The notes below the pieces were generated by a model that was not told the origin of the DNA, ran no database searches, and was given only the letters and a program-made list of their open reading frames with translations. The position numbers were made by a program, and so were the translations under genes. Below, in pieces: positions 44,267 to 57,475 of a stretch of DNA of 64,000 nucleotides; within the stretch, counting starts at the first letter, position 1; every line of letters starts with the position of its first letter. This stretch comes from Sphingomonadaceae bacterium (GTDB lineage: Bacteria > Pseudomonadota > Alphaproteobacteria > Sphingomonadales > Sphingomonadaceae). The DNA lies in NCBI GenBank assembly GCA_027533105.1, contig JAPZTW010000008.1, positions 310,001 to 374,000 on the forward strand, given 5' to 3'.

Positions 44267-46479
44267 TCAGCTTCCCAGCAGGTTTTCCCAGAGAACGTGG
44301 GGCAGGATCGAGGCGTGATCGTCGCTCCAGGCATGCGGCGCCGGGGCTACGAGCGGGCGCCAGGGCATGGTCGGCACGACGGCCTGCAACGCCCGCAATT
44401 GCGCCGGATCGCGGCTCAGGGCAATCCAGGTCGAGTTGGTCATCAAGTCGGCGAACGGGCCTTGCGGGGTATCATCGCGCAGGGCAGCGGCCAGACCGCG
44501 CTGACGCGCCAGCGCCGCGACCACCGGTTCCAGATCGATGAAGCGGTTGGAAATGTGCACCAGCAGGATACCGCGCGGCGACAGGGCATCGAGATAGACC
44601 CCGAAGGCCTCGTCCGTCATCAGGTGCAGCGGGATCGCATCGGACGAGAAAGCGTCGACCGCCAGCAGATCGAGCGAACCGGGCCGCGCCTTGGCCAGTT
44701 CGATCCGCGCATCGCCCAGCACCACCTTGGCATCGGGGGCACAATCGCGGATGAAGGTGAAGGTGCCCTGGCGCGACAGGTCGAGCACGACCGGGTCGAT
44801 TTCGTAGAAACGCCAGTCCTGCGCGCCGAGGCGGTAGCAGGCAAGCGAACCCGTTCCCAGCCCGACCACGCCCAGCCGCGCTTTCGGCCCGAACAGCCGG
44901 GCGGCATTGCCGAACGCGATACCTGCACCCGATCCGGGGCCATAATAGGTCAGCGGAACCAGCCTCAGACCCGGCGCCAGCGATTGCTGGCCATGCAGCG
45001 TGGTGCCGTGGGCCAGGGTGCGGATCTTGCGTTCGGTATAGTTGCGCACGGTATAAACGCCGAAATAGCTGCGGTCGCGCAAACCCTCGCCACTGTCGCG
45101 CAGGGTCTGCACCCCGCCCTGGGCCAGCATCGTCGCCAGCAGCACCGCCAGCACCACCCCGCGCCAGGGAGCCAGCGCCAGTCCCAGCACCACCAGGCCG
45201 CCGGTCAGGGCCCATTGCAGCCCCGGCGATTCCTGCCATTCGACCAGCCCGTGGAGCTGGTAGGCCAGGAGCCCCGCCACCGGGCCGAGCACGATCAGGA
45301 CCAGTCGCGCGGTGGTCTGATCGACCCCGCGCCAGCGCCGCCAATCGGGCAGCAGGCCCAGGGGCAGCAGTGCGGCTGCGGCCAGGACCAGCAAGGCATG
45401 CTCCCAGACCCAGTCGAACACCAGCGGTGCCACCAGCGCGGTAAAGGCCCCGCCCAGCACGCCCCCGGCCGACATCACCAGATAGAAATAGGTCAGATGG
45501 GCGGGATCGGGGCGCAGGTCATAAAGCCGCGCGTGCAGGGCAACACAGACCACGAACAGCAGGACCACACTGGCGAGCGCCGGAGCCAGTCCGCCGGTCG
45601 AATTCGACACCATGGCAAAGCCGCCCGCCCCAAGCACCACTGCCCAGGCCAGCGCGGAAATCGCCCTCGCCGGGCCGCGCCGGTCGGCAAAGGCGATTGA
45701 GAAGCTGAGCAGGTAAAGCCCCAGCGGGATCACCCAGAGCAGGGGCATGGCGAAGATATCGGTGGTGAGGTGCGTCGTGGTGGACAGCATCAGACCCGAC
45801 GGAACCGCCGACAAGGCCAGCCACATCAGCACTTGGCGGCGCGGGACTGGCGCAGCCGGCGCCTCGGCCGCCGCTGCCCCGTCGATCCCCCGGCGGGCCC
45901 GGCCACAGAGCGCGATCAGCACCAGCAGCAGGACATAGCCCGCCGACCAGCCCCACCGCTGCGCTTCCAGTGGCAACAGCGGCTCGACCAGCAGCGGATA
46001 GGCGATCAGGCCGGCGAAACTGCCCAGGTTCGAGGCGGCATAAAGCGCCCAGGGCGCCCCGGCGCCGGGCTGGGTGGAAAACCAGCGTTGCATCAGCGGC
46101 GCCTGGGCCGAAACCAGGAAGAACACCGGCCCGATGCTGATCGCCAGCAGGGCCGGAACCCACAACGGCTCCATCCCGGGGCTCGGTGGCGGCAGATCGG
46201 CCAGGGCAATCGGCAGGGTCAGCGCAGCCAGCGCAAACAGGGTCAGGTGGACCTGGGCCTGCCGTCGCAGCGGCAGGCGCGCGAGACGGTGGGCATAGAA
46301 ATAGCCCGCCAGCAGCAGCGCCTGGTAGACCAGCATGGCGCTGTTCCAGACATTGGGCGCACCGCCCAGCCGCGGCAGGGCCATCCGCGCAACGAGCGGC
46401 TGGATCAGGAACAGCAGGAACGATCCGGCAAGGATCGTCGTGACAAACAGGGTGCGCGACGGAGCAGTGACCGGGCGGC

Positions 46480-46483
<4 letters not shown>
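44267..46483 (-). CDS. Membrane-bound spermidine-synthase-like protein (fused MFS-type and SpeE-like domains)
   Basis: A 738-residue protein from ATG 46483, overlapping the acetyltransferase stop by ATGA. The N-terminal 470 residues or so form about 12 or more hydrophobic segments (start SFLLFLIQPLVARMALP). The C-terminal part has the aminopropyltransferase-like Rossmann fold: GVVGLGTGSLACY, YEIDPVVLDL, GDARIELAK and LLAVDAFSSDAIP. The family is annotated as fused MFS/spermidine synthase, but its real substrate is not known and polyamine synthesis is unproven. Confidence 0.8.
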
Positions 46484-49622
<3,139 letters not shown>

Positions 49623-49688
49623 ACCTGCCCCTGCGGCTGCAATCAGCCACCGCTCTGCACGGGTAAGGTTAATCTTCGCCTAAAACCG

Positions 49689-49712
49689 GCCGGGATTGGG
49701 GCCGGAATTGGG
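49689..49712. repeat. 12-base imperfect tandem repeat
   Basis: GCCGGGATTGGG is followed directly by GCCGGAATTGGG, one mismatch. It lies between the divergent M23 and helicase genes and may be part of a shared control region. Confidence 0.45.
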
Positions 49713-49771
49713 GAAGGTGTCTGAAGGCTGCCTTGCAGTGGTCAAGGGGCGATGCCACATCCTTGGTCACA

Positions 49772-52321
49772 ATGTCGCGCAACCCGCCTGCCAGTGCCCG
49801 CCGGTCCGGGGATTCCCGGGTCAAGGCCGTGCTGGGGCCAACCAACACCGGCAAGACGCACCTGGCGATCGAGCGGCTCTGCGCGCACTCATCCGGCGCG
49901 ATCGGCTTTCCGCTGCGCCTGCTGGCACGCGAGGTCTATGACCGGGTCTGCGCGATCAAGGGCGCAGACCGGGTGGCGCTGATCACCGGTGAAGAGCGGA
50001 TCGAGCCAAAGCACGCGCGCTGGCTGCTTTGCACCGCCGAGGCCATGCCGCGCGATCCGGACCTGGCCTTTGTCGCCATCGATGAGGCCCAGATCGGCGC
50101 GGATCGGGAACGCGGCCATGTTTTTACCGACCGGCTGCTTCATACCCGCGGCCGCGAGGAAACGATGATCCTGGGTTCGGCTACCATCGAACCGCTGGTC
50201 CGCGCCCTGGTGCCCGAGGCGGAGATCGTCGGCCGCCCGCGCTTTTCCACGCTCAGCCATGTCGGCGCGCGCAAGCTCTCGCGGGTGCCGCCGCGCAGCG
50301 CGATTGTCGCCTTCTCGGCCGAGCAGGTCTACGCCATTGCCGAGATGCTGCGGCGCTTCCGCGGCGGGGCGGCCGTGGTGATGGGGGCGCTCAGCCCCGA
50401 AACCCGCAACCGCCAGGTCGCGCTGTTCCAGAACGGCGAGGTTGACTACCTGGTGGCGACCGATGCCATCGGCATGGGGCTTAACCTTGACGTCACTCAT
50501 GTCGCCTTCGCGGGCCTCTCCAAGTACGACGGGGTGCGCCAACGTCGCCTGACCCCGGCGGAAATGGCCCAGATCGCCGGGCGCGCCGGGCGGCACCAGA
50601 CGGATGGCACCTTTGGCACCCTGGCCGGGACCGGCGCGCACGACGCCGAGTTCTCCGCCGAAGAGGTCTATGCGATCGAGGAGCATCGCTTCGCCCCGCT
50701 GACCCGGCTGTTCTGGCGCGAAGCCGATCCCGATTGTAGCACCCTGCCCGCGCTGATCGCGGCTCTGGAACGCCTGCCCGATCGCCCCGAACTGGCTGCC
50801 GCGCCCGAAGCGATCGACCTAGCGGTGCTGAAGCGGCTGGCCGAGGATCCGGCAATTGTTGCTGACGTCACCAGCCGCGCCCGGGTTGCCCGACTGTGGG
50901 ATGCCTGCCGCCTCCCCGATTTCCGCCAGCACGGCGCCGATACCCATGCGCGGTTCGTCGCGCGGCTGTGGGCCGATCTCAAGGAAGGGCAGATCCCCGG
51001 CGATCACGTGGCCCGCGCCATTGCCGAACTGGACCGGCCGACCGGCGATATCGACACGCTGCAGGGGCGGATCGCGGCGATCCGGTCCTGGGCCTATATC
51101 GCCCAGCGGCCCGACTGGGTGGTGGCGCGCGAGGAAATGGCCGCCCGTGCCCGCGCCGCCGAAGCGCGCCTGTCGGACGCGCTGCACGCGCGGCTGACCG
51201 AACGCTTCGTCAATCGTCGCACCTCGGTGCTGATGAAGAAGCTGGGGCCGGATGCCGCGCTCCTGCCGGTTACGCTGGAGGATGACCGGGTGCTGGTCGA
51301 TGGCGAACCGCTGGGGACCCTGGCCGGCTTCACCTTCCGGGTCGATCCCGGCGCGCGGCTGGCGGATCGCAAGCTGCTGCTGGCTGCTGCCGAACGCCAC
51401 CTGCCCGGTCTGCTGGCAAGCCGCGCGACCGACCTGGCCGGGCGGATCGCGGCCGGCGAGGCTGCGGGCCTGATCCTGTCGGGGACGGCGCTGACCTGGG
51501 ATGGGGAGCGGATTGCGCGGCTTGGACCGGGCAAGGCGCGGCTCAGCCCGGCGCTGGTGCTGGAACCGGCACTGGCAGCCCTGCCCGCACCAGCGCGGCA
51601 GGCGCTGGAAGCCGCGCTGTCAGCCTGGCTGGAGCGCGAGCTGGCGCCGCTGGCCCCGCTGCGCAAGCTGGAGCTGGCCAGCCGCGACCCGGGTGCCGGG
51701 CCGGAGCTGCGCGCGCTGCTGATTCGGCTGGCCGAGGCTGGCGGGATGCTGGTGCGGGCTGAAGCAGGGCTGGAAGCGCTCAGCCAGCCGCAGCGCCAGC
51801 ATTTGCGGCGCCTGGGGGTGCAGGTCGGCGCGCTCGATATCTTTGTTCCGGCCATGCTGCGGCCTGCCCCGCTGCTCGCCTGGCGCAGCCTGCTGGCCCT
51901 GCGCGGGCAGGTACTGGCCATGCCGCATCCAAAGATGCCCCCCGTCCTCCCGCTACCGGGCAAGGCTCCCCCGCCGCCGGGCTATCGCCCGCTCGGCAAG
52001 CAGGCGCTGCGGATCGACATGGCGGAAAAACTGCTGCACGCCGCCCATGGCCTGCGCGTGGCAGGCGGGGGCAAGGCGGTGATGATCGATCCGGCGTTGG
52101 CGGTGTCGATGGGGCTGACCACCGCCGCCTATGCCCAGCTCTTGCGTCAGGCGGGGTTCCAGCCGCTGATGCCGCGCCCGCTGGCCGAAGGCGCATTCGG
52201 CCCGGCGGCCCCGCTGCGCTGGCGCTGGAAGCCGGTGCGGCGCGCGCCGCAACCAGTGGTCCGCCAGCCTGCCCCGCGCTCTAGCAGCGCCTTTGCCGCG
52301 CTGGCCGAACTTGTCCGGTGA
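49772..52321 (+). CDS. SUV3-like DExH RNA helicase
   Basis: An 849-residue protein related to mitochondrial SUV3. Motif I is GPTNTGKTH at about residues 22-30, motif II DEAQ near 105, then MILGSATIEPL (motif III). The C-terminal helicase domain has VVMGALSPETRNRQ, ATDAIGMGLNLDV and QIAGRAGRHQ (motif VI). A long Ala-rich C-terminal half follows. It probably unwinds RNA in degradation or ribosome-related work. ATG 49772 has no Shine-Dalgarno; a TTG at 49733 has GAAGG five bases before it, so the protein may be 13 residues longer. Confidence 0.88.
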   Translation: MSRNPPASARRSGDSRVKAVLGPTNTGKTHLAIERLCAHSSGAIGFPLRLLAREVYDRVCAIKGADRVALITGEERIEPKHARWLLCTAEAMPRDPDLAFVAIDEAQIGADRERGHVFTDRLLHTRGREETMILGSATIEPLVRALVPEAEIVGRPRFSTLSHVGARKLSRVPPRSAIVAFSAEQVYAIAEMLRRFRGGAAVVMGALSPETRNRQVALFQNGEVDYLVATDAIGMGLNLDVTHVAFAGLSKYDGVRQRRLTPAEMAQIAGRAGRHQTDGTFGTLAGTGAHDAEFSAEEVYAIEEHRFAPLTRLFWREADPDCSTLPALIAALERLPDRPELAAAPEAIDLAVLKRLAEDPAIVADVTSRARVARLWDACRLPDFRQHGADTHARFVARLWADLKEGQIPGDHVARAIAELDRPTGDIDTLQGRIAAIRSWAYIAQRPDWVVAREEMAARARAAEARLSDALHARLTERFVNRRTSVLMKKLGPDAALLPVTLEDDRVLVDGEPLGTLAGFTFRVDPGARLADRKLLLAAAERHLPGLLASRATDLAGRIAAGEAAGLILSGTALTWDGERIARLGPGKARLSPALVLEPALAALPAPARQALEAALSAWLERELAPLAPLRKLELASRDPGAGPELRALLIRLAEAGGMLVRAEAGLEALSQPQRQHLRRLGVQVGALDIFVPAMLRPAPLLAWRSLLALRGQVLAMPHPKMPPVLPLPGKAPPPPGYRPLGKQALRIDMAEKLLHAAHGLRVAGGGKAVMIDPALAVSMGLTTAAYAQLLRQAGFQPLMPRPLAEGAFGPAAPLRWRWKPVRRAPQPVVRQPAPRSSSAFAALAELVR

Positions 52322-52337
52322 GGGGATCGGAGGCGTC

Positions 52338-52640
52338 ATGAGGATCGACAAATTGCTCTGGTTCCTGCGCCTCGCCCCGACGCGGACCACGGCGCACGAT
52401 TGGGTGGCCGAGGGTCATTTCCGGCTCAACGGGCGGCGAATCGAAAAGCCCAGCGCCGCGGTTGGCGCGGGTGACGTGCTGACCGTGCCATTCCATTCGG
52501 GCGTGCGGATCATCGAGGTCATTGCCCTTCCCGCCCGGCGCGGTCCGGCAATTGAAGCGCGCGAATGCTACCGCACGCTTGACGAGCGCGGCGCAAATCC
52601 CATAGCAGCGGTTGAAAGCCATTCGCCCGAGAGGACCTGA
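52338..52640 (+). CDS. S4-domain RNA-binding protein (HslR-like)
   Basis: A 100-residue protein from ATG 52338, preceded by GGAGG. The S4 fold is complete: [17 protein letters not shown], then [16 protein letters not shown]. Relatives such as Hsp15 (HslR) bind stalled 50S subunits. It follows the helicase gene by 16 bases and precedes the ferredoxin gene by 5, so the three are likely one transcript. Confidence 0.87.
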   Translation: MRIDKLLWFLRLAPTRTTAHDWVAEGHFRLNGRRIEKPSAAVGAGDVLTVPFHSGVRIIEVIALPARRGPAIEARECYRTLDERGANPIAAVESHSPERT

Positions 52641-52645
52641 TTGCC

Positions 52646-52984
52646 ATGACCTATGTCGTCACCGATGCCTGCATCAAGTGCAAGTACATGGACTGCGTGG
52701 AGGTCTGCCCCGTCGACTGCTTCTACGAGGGCGAGAACATGCTGGTGATCAACCCCAGCGAATGCATCGACTGCGGCGTGTGCGAGCCTGAGTGCCCGGC
52801 CGAAGCAATCCTGCCCGATACCGAAAGCGGGCTGGAGCAGTGGCTGGAGCTGAACGCCAAGTATTCGGCCGAATGGCCCAACCTCACCTCGAAGAAGGAT
52901 TCGCCGGCCGATGCCGACGAGCACAAGGGCGAGGAAGGCAAGTTCGAGAAGTACTTCTCGCCCGAGCCCGGCGAAGGCGATTGA
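52646..52984 (+). CDS. fdxA: Seven-iron ferredoxin FdxA
   Basis: A 112-residue electron carrier with one 3Fe-4S and one 4Fe-4S cluster. Cys residues C9, C12, C17, C21 and C25 lie in the first part and [13 protein letters not shown] carries the second set. The acidic C-terminal tail (about residues 60-112) matches the Azotobacter FdI type. Its partner enzymes are not evident from the neighbours. Confidence 0.93.
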   Translation: MTYVVTDACIKCKYMDCVEVCPVDCFYEGENMLVINPSECIDCGVCEPECPAEAILPDTESGLEQWLELNAKYSAEWPNLTSKKDSPADADEHKGEEGKFEKYFSPEPGEGD

Positions 52985-52986
52985 TC

Positions 52987-53008
52987 GATTCGCCCCGGCG
53001 GGCGAATC
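52987..53008 (+). terminator. Hairpin after fdxA
   Basis: GATTCGCCC, loop CGGC, GGGCGAATC: a perfect 9-bp stem starting just after the fdxA stop codon. The following AGTTGCATTTC is only weakly T-rich. It probably limits read-through into carD. Confidence 0.5.
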
Positions 53009-53279
53009 AGTTGCATTTCACGCATTTGACGGGCGAAATCCGCGTCCGCCAGTGGCTTGTGACTCCGCAGGATTCTGCGGACTGGTAATTTTGTTGCCTA
53101 CATGCTATATAATCGCGTGACTTCCGGGGATTTCGCGCCCCGGTCGGTTGGCAATCACTGTCTACAGGCAGGGCTGCGAACATGGGAGCGGGGGGAAGCG
53201 CGGTGCCTGCGGGTGGCCGTGACGATCCACGCCGCTGTCCTGTTCGCCCGGTGTCCCCTGCCGTACGAAAGGACGATAC
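53009..53279 (+). promoter_or_regulatory. carD promoter and long structured leader
   Basis: A TATAAT hexamer at 53108-53113, in an AT-rich patch, is the likely -10; no good -35 is seen. Upstream, TCCGCAG-GATT-CTGCGGA (53064-53081) is a perfect 7-bp inverted repeat, perhaps an operator. If transcription starts near 53120, the leader is about 160 bases long and GC-rich, with AAAGGA at 53269-53274 before the ATG. Confidence 0.4.
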
Positions 53280-53813
53280 ATGGCTTCCAAGGCGCACGCC
53301 TTCGATGTTGGTGACTACGTCGTTTATCCCAAGCATGGTGTTGGCCGGGTGATCGAACTGCTGGAGCAGGAAATCGCCGGCATGAAGCTGGAACTTTATG
53401 TGCTACGCTTCGAAAAGGAGCGGATGACCCTGCGCGTCCCGACCAACAAGGTCGAGGCGATCGGCATGCGCAAGCTGTCGAGCGACAAGACGCTGCGTGA
53501 AGCACTCGATACGCTGAAGGGCAAACCCAAGGTCAAGCGCACCATGTGGTCGCGCCGCGCCCAGGAATACGAAGCGAAGATCAATTCGGGCGATCTCGTC
53601 TCGATCGCCGAAGTGACCCGCGACCTGTTCCGCGCCGATGACCAGCCGGAACAGTCCTATTCGGAACGGCAGATCTTCGAAGCGGCCTCCTCGCGCCTGG
53701 CGCGTGAGCTGGCGGCGATGGAAAAGACCGACGAGCCGGCCGCGCTCAAGAAGATCCTCGCGATCCTCAACGAACATGCGCCCAAGTATTATGCGGAGAC
53801 GGCCACGGCCTGA
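53280..53813 (+). CDS. carD: CarD family transcriptional regulator
   Basis: Binds the RNA polymerase beta subunit and stabilises open promoter complexes, especially for rRNA. The 177-residue protein has the RNAP-interaction domain (FDVGDYVVYPKHGVGRV to about residue 70) and a helical DNA-binding domain with RTMWSRRAQEYEAKI and SERQIFEAASSRLARE. A strong terminator follows, so it is likely the end of its transcript. Confidence 0.95.
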   Translation: MASKAHAFDVGDYVVYPKHGVGRVIELLEQEIAGMKLELYVLRFEKERMTLRVPTNKVEAIGMRKLSSDKTLREALDTLKGKPKVKRTMWSRRAQEYEAKINSGDLVSIAEVTRDLFRADDQPEQSYSERQIFEAASSRLARELAAMEKTDEPAALKKILAILNEHAPKYYAETATA

Positions 53814-53833
53814 TCCCGGTTCCCTGACGTTTG

Positions 53834-53867
53834 AAAGGGCCGTTCCCCGCCGGGAGCGGCCCTTTTT
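53834..53867 (+). terminator. Rho-independent terminator of carD
   Basis: AAAGGGCCG pairs with CGGCCCTTT, and inside it TTCCC pairs with GGGAG (one wobble), leaving a CGCC loop. Five T end the element at 53863-53867. This is the clearest terminator in the window. Confidence 0.88.
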
Positions 53868-53900
53868 CGTTGGTCCGGATGGGCCCCTACCAAGGCCCCC

Positions 53901-53928
53901 TTGTCTAACGCGCCCTGCTGTATTATAT
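53901..53928 (+). promoter_or_regulatory. Probable sigma-70-type promoter of the GIN-domain gene
   Basis: TTGTCT (53901-53906) as -35 and TTATAT (53923-53928) as -10, 16 bases apart. It lies about 30 bases before the ATG at 53957 and just after the carD terminator. AGGAGAG gives the ribosome site. Confidence 0.5.
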
Positions 53929-53956
53929 CGCCAATACACAAGAGCAGGAGAGTGGC

Positions 53957-54742
53957 ATGAAGCTCGACAAGTTTTTCCGCGCCTTTGCCCCGATCGTGGC
54001 GGTGGCCATGGCCGCCGGCGTTTCCGGCTGCGACAGCGGCAACATTTCGATCAACGGCGAAAAGGGCAAACCCCTGGCCGAACTCGACCTGACCGGCACA
54101 CCGCCGCAGGAAGTGGTTCTGCTGGGTCCCGACGAAGTTCGGGTGACCACCGGCGACAAGCTGGCGATCACTGTCGAGGGCGATCCCGCCGCTACCGAAA
54201 AGCTGCGCTTCACATTGAAGGACGGCGCCCTGGGCGTGATGCGCGAGGGCAAATCGTTCGGCCTCGGCGGCGATGACGGCCGGGCCATCGTGAATGTCAC
54301 CATGCCCGCCCCCCGCACCCTGACCATGGCCGGGTCGGGCAAGATCAGCGCTGCAGCCCTGGCCCAGGCTGCCGAAATCACGATCGCCGGATCGGGTGAC
54401 ATCGAAACGCCCGGCGTGGCCAGCGATTCGCTTGACCTGACTATCGCCGGTTCCGGATCCTATCGCGGCGCGGGCAATGTGAAACAGCTCAAGCTCAACA
54501 TCGTCGGCAGTGGCTCGGCCACCGCCGATGCCCTGAAGGCCGAGACTGCCGACCTGACCATCGCGGGCTCGGGCAATGCCACCTTCGCCTCGGATGGCAC
54601 GGTAAAGGCCAACATCGTTGGCTCGGGCAGCGTCACCGTGCGCGGCCGGGCCACCTGCACGGTCGAGGCGATGGGATCGGGCAAGCTGGTCTGCGAACCG
54701 GGTAACGGCCCTGCCGCCGGGGCTGAAGCGAAGGCTGGCTGA
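53957..54742 (+). CDS. GIN-domain (DUF2807) lipoprotein
   Basis: A 261-residue protein with a lipoprotein signal (lipobox VSGC, Cys at residue 25). The rest is a beta-helix made of repeated IAGSG / IVGSGS units (LTMAGSGKISA, ITIAGSGDIET, LTIAGSGSY, LNIVGSGSATA and more), the mark of DUF2807 head-GIN domains. It is probably an adhesive or structural envelope protein; function is unknown. It has its own promoter and no co-transcribed neighbour. Confidence 0.83.
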   Translation: MKLDKFFRAFAPIVAVAMAAGVSGCDSGNISINGEKGKPLAELDLTGTPPQEVVLLGPDEVRVTTGDKLAITVEGDPAATEKLRFTLKDGALGVMREGKSFGLGGDDGRAIVNVTMPAPRTLTMAGSGKISAAALAQAAEITIAGSGDIETPGVASDSLDLTIAGSGSYRGAGNVKQLKLNIVGSGSATADALKAETADLTIAGSGNATFASDGTVKANIVGSGSVTVRGRATCTVEAMGSGKLVCEPGNGPAAGAEAKAG

Positions 54743-54749
54743 ACCAGGC

Positions 54750-55700
54750 TCAGGCCGCCGCGCGGCGCAGCCGGTCGTTGATCGCCGCGCCGATCCCCTC
54801 ATCCGGGATCGGCGCCACGGCGATCCGCGGCTGGCCTGCCGCCGCCCCGGCATGGAGCGCGGCATAAAGCCCGGCCGCCGCTTCGGCGAGGTCCCCGCAT
54901 GGCGACAACGAGATATCGCCAGCCACGGCTCCGAAGCCGATCAGGAACTCGTCTGGCGTGACCTTCACGGCATTGAGCCGCACCGGCTTGCCGGGCGCAT
55001 AATGGCTGGCGAGCTGGCCCGGCGCCTCGATTGCGGCTGACGTCACTGCGTCAGGGTCCGCACCAAGGATGGCGGAAATCTGCGCCTCGGTGATCGGACC
55101 AGGGCGCAATACCTGCCAGCGGCCCTGGTCGCGCAGCGCAACTATGGTCGATTCGATCCCTGCCGCGCAGGCGCCGCCATCGAGCACCAGTGGCACGGCG
55201 GCTCCCAGCGAAGCGACGACATGGTCCGCGCGGGTCGGGCTGACCCCACCGCTGCGATTGGCCGAAGGCGCCGCCAGCGGCAGGCCGCTGACCTCCAGCA
55301 CGGCCCGCATCACCGGATGCGCCGGACAGCGCAGGGCAATGGTCGGGAGGCCGGCCGTCACCGTCGGGGCGATCCCGGCATCGGTGCTTAGCGGCAGGAC
55401 CAGCGTAAGCGCACCAGGCCAGAACGCCGCCGCCAGCGCCCGCGCGCGGTCATCGAACAGCGCCAGCCGTTCAGCAGCGGCCAGGCTCGGCACATGGACA
55501 ATCAGCGGATTGAAATCCGGCCGCCCCTTGGCGCGATAGATTTCCGCGACCGCCTCGGCCCGGTCGGCCCGCGCAGCCAGGCCATAGACGGTCTCGGTCG
55601 GCAGGGCGACCAGGCCACCGCCGCGCAGGCGATCGGCTGCAGCCGCAATCCCGGCGGGGTCGGCAGCGCGGATCTGTGCGGCTTCATGCTTGTCGGCCAT
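54750..55700 (-). CDS. L-threonylcarbamoyladenylate synthase (Sua5/YrdC family)
   Basis: Makes threonylcarbamoyl-AMP for the t6A modification of tRNAs reading ANN codons. The 316-residue protein has the YrdC domain (LVALPTETVYGLAARA near residue 30, then KGRPDFNPLIVHV and PSANRSGGVSPT) plus the C-terminal Sua5 domain starting around SHYAPGKPVRL. ATG 55700 is preceded by GGGAGGG. It is divergent from the acyl-CoA dehydrogenase, 50 bases apart. Confidence 0.93.
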   Translation of the reverse strand: MADKHEAAQIRAADPAGIAAAADRLRGGGLVALPTETVYGLAARADRAEAVAEIYRAKGRPDFNPLIVHVPSLAAAERLALFDDRARALAAAFWPGALTLVLPLSTDAGIAPTVTAGLPTIALRCPAHPVMRAVLEVSGLPLAAPSANRSGGVSPTRADHVVASLGAAVPLVLDGGACAAGIESTIVALRDQGRWQVLRPGPITEAQISAILGADPDAVTSAAIEAPGQLASHYAPGKPVRLNAVKVTPDEFLIGFGAVAGDISLSPCGDLAEAAAGLYAALHAGAAAGQPRIAVAPIPDEGIGAAINDRLRRAAA

Positions 55701-55750
55701 GTCCCTCCCGCTATAGGCGGATTGCCGCAAAGCCAAGGGAAACAGCGCCG

Positions 55751-57475
55751 ATGAACTTCACCGCCCCCACTGCCGACCAGGTCCTGGCCATTCGCGTCAA
55801 TGCGGGAATCGACGAATTGGCCGCCCAGCCGCGCTTTGCCGCCGCAAGTCCGGATATGGTCGAGGCGATTGTCGAGGGCATCGGCCAGTTCGCGGCCGGT
55901 GAATTCGCCCCCTTGAACCGCAAGGGCGATACGGAGGGCGCCAGGCTGGCCAACGGCACGGTCACCCTGCCCGATGGCTTTGCCGAGGCCTATCGCGCCT
56001 ATGTCGAGCAGGGCTGGAACGCGGTGGCCGGGGATGAGGCACATGGCGGACAGGGCCTGCCCTTTACCCTCGCCGCCAATGTGCTCGAAAACCTCGGCGC
56101 GGCCAACATGGCCTTCTCGCTGCTGCCGATGCTGACGGTCGGCGCGATCGAGGCCCTGGCCCACCACGGCAGCCCGGAGCAACAGGCGCTCTACCTGCCG
56201 AAGCTGGTCAGCGGCGAATGGTCGGGCACGATGAACCTGACCGAGCCGCAGGCGGGCTCCGATGTCGGCGCACTGCGCACCACGGCCACCCCGCGCGGGG
56301 ACGGCACCTGGTCGATCAAGGGCACCAAGATCTACATCACCTGGGGCGAGCATGACCTCGCCGGCAATATCGTGCACCTGGTCCTGGCCCGCACCCCCGG
56401 CGCTCCGGCCGGCAGCCGCGGCATTTCGTTGTTCGTGGTGCCCAAGTACCTGGTCAGGCCCGATGGCTCGCTGGGTCCGCGCAACGACCTGCGCTGCGTG
56501 TCGATCGAACACAAGCTGGGGATCATGGCCAGCCCGACCTGCGTGATGAGCTTCGGCGACAACGACGAATGCATTGGCGAGCTGGTCGGTCATGAGAACG
56601 AGGGCCTGAAGGCCATGTTCACGATGATGAACTCGGCGCGGATCAATGTCGGCAACCAGGGCGTGCAGATCGCCGAGCGCGCCTTGCAGCAGGCCGCGCG
56701 CTATGCCCGCGAACGGGTGCAGTCGGCGCGCGCCGGCGGGTCCAGCCGCGAGCCGGTGGCGATTGTCGAGCATCCCGATGTGCGCCGGATGCTGCTGCGG
56801 ATGCGGGCGCTGACCGAGGCTTCGCGCGCCCTGCTCTATTACACCGCGGGACAAGTCGATCGCGGCGCGCTGGGCGATGCAGCGGCGCAGCTGCGCGCCG
56901 ACTGCCTGGTGCCAATGCTCAAGGCCTGGGGCACGGACATCGGCTGCGAAGTGGCGAGCCTGGGCGTGCAGATCCACGGTGGCATGGGCTTTGTCGAGGA
57001 AACCGGCGCGGCCCAGCATTACCGCGATGCCCGGATCGCCCCGATCTATGAGGGGACCAACGGCATCCAGGCGGCCGACCTCGTCACCCGCAAGCTGGGC
57101 TATGAACAGGGTGGCGTTCTGGCGTCACTTTATGCCGAGATCGCGGCCGATTGCGGCGATGCGCCCGAACTGGCGGCGCTGGCCGCCGATTGCCGCGAAA
57201 TTGCCTCCTGGATGAGCGGTTCGGCCAGCCTCGATGATCGCCTGGCCGGGAGCGTGCCGTTCTGCACGATGAGCGCCGTGGCCGTGGCCGGCTGGCAATT
57301 GCAGCTCCAGGCCCGCGCCCTGGCTGGCGAGGGTACGCCTCAGGCCCAGGCCAAGGCGGTGGTCGCGCGCTATTTCGCCACGCATATCGCCAGCGAGGCG
57401 CGCGGGCTGAAGGTCCAGGCCACGGCTGGTGCCGACCTGCTCTATGCGCTCAGTGCCGAGGCTCTGGCAGGATGA
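55751..57475 (+). CDS. Acyl-CoA dehydrogenase, long form with C-terminal extension
   Basis: A 574-residue flavoprotein. The acyl-CoA dehydrogenase core has TMNLTEPQAGSDVG for FAD/substrate binding, then IHGGMGFVEE and the block IAPIYEGTNGIQAADL with the catalytic Glu. The N-terminal part and about 120 extra C-terminal residues match the DmdC/AidB-like large group rather than short-chain enzymes. It acts on a fatty acyl-CoA or similar thioester; chain length unknown. The next gene overlaps by 4 bases (ATGA). Confidence 0.92.
   Translation: MNFTAPTADQVLAIRVNAGIDELAAQPRFAAASPDMVEAIVEGIGQFAAGEFAPLNRKGDTEGARLANGTVTLPDGFAEAYRAYVEQGWNAVAGDEAHGGQGLPFTLAANVLENLGAANMAFSLLPMLTVGAIEALAHHGSPEQQALYLPKLVSGEWSGTMNLTEPQAGSDVGALRTTATPRGDGTWSIKGTKIYITWGEHDLAGNIVHLVLARTPGAPAGSRGISLFVVPKYLVRPDGSLGPRNDLRCVSIEHKLGIMASPTCVMSFGDNDECIGELVGHENEGLKAMFTMMNSARINVGNQGVQIAERALQQAARYARERVQSARAGGSSREPVAIVEHPDVRRMLLRMRALTEASRALLYYTAGQVDRGALGDAAAQLRADCLVPMLKAWGTDIGCEVASLGVQIHGGMGFVEETGAAQHYRDARIAPIYEGTNGIQAADLVTRKLGYEQGGVLASLYAEIAADCGDAPELAALAADCREIASWMSGSASLDDRLAGSVPFCTMSAVAVAGWQLQLQARALAGEGTPQAQAKAVVARYFATHIASEARGLKVQATAGADLLYALSAEALAG

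Noticed and set aside
53102..53314. Short frame of 70 codons in the carD leader
   Set aside because: It runs over the carD start in another frame, has no ribosome site and no recognisable features.
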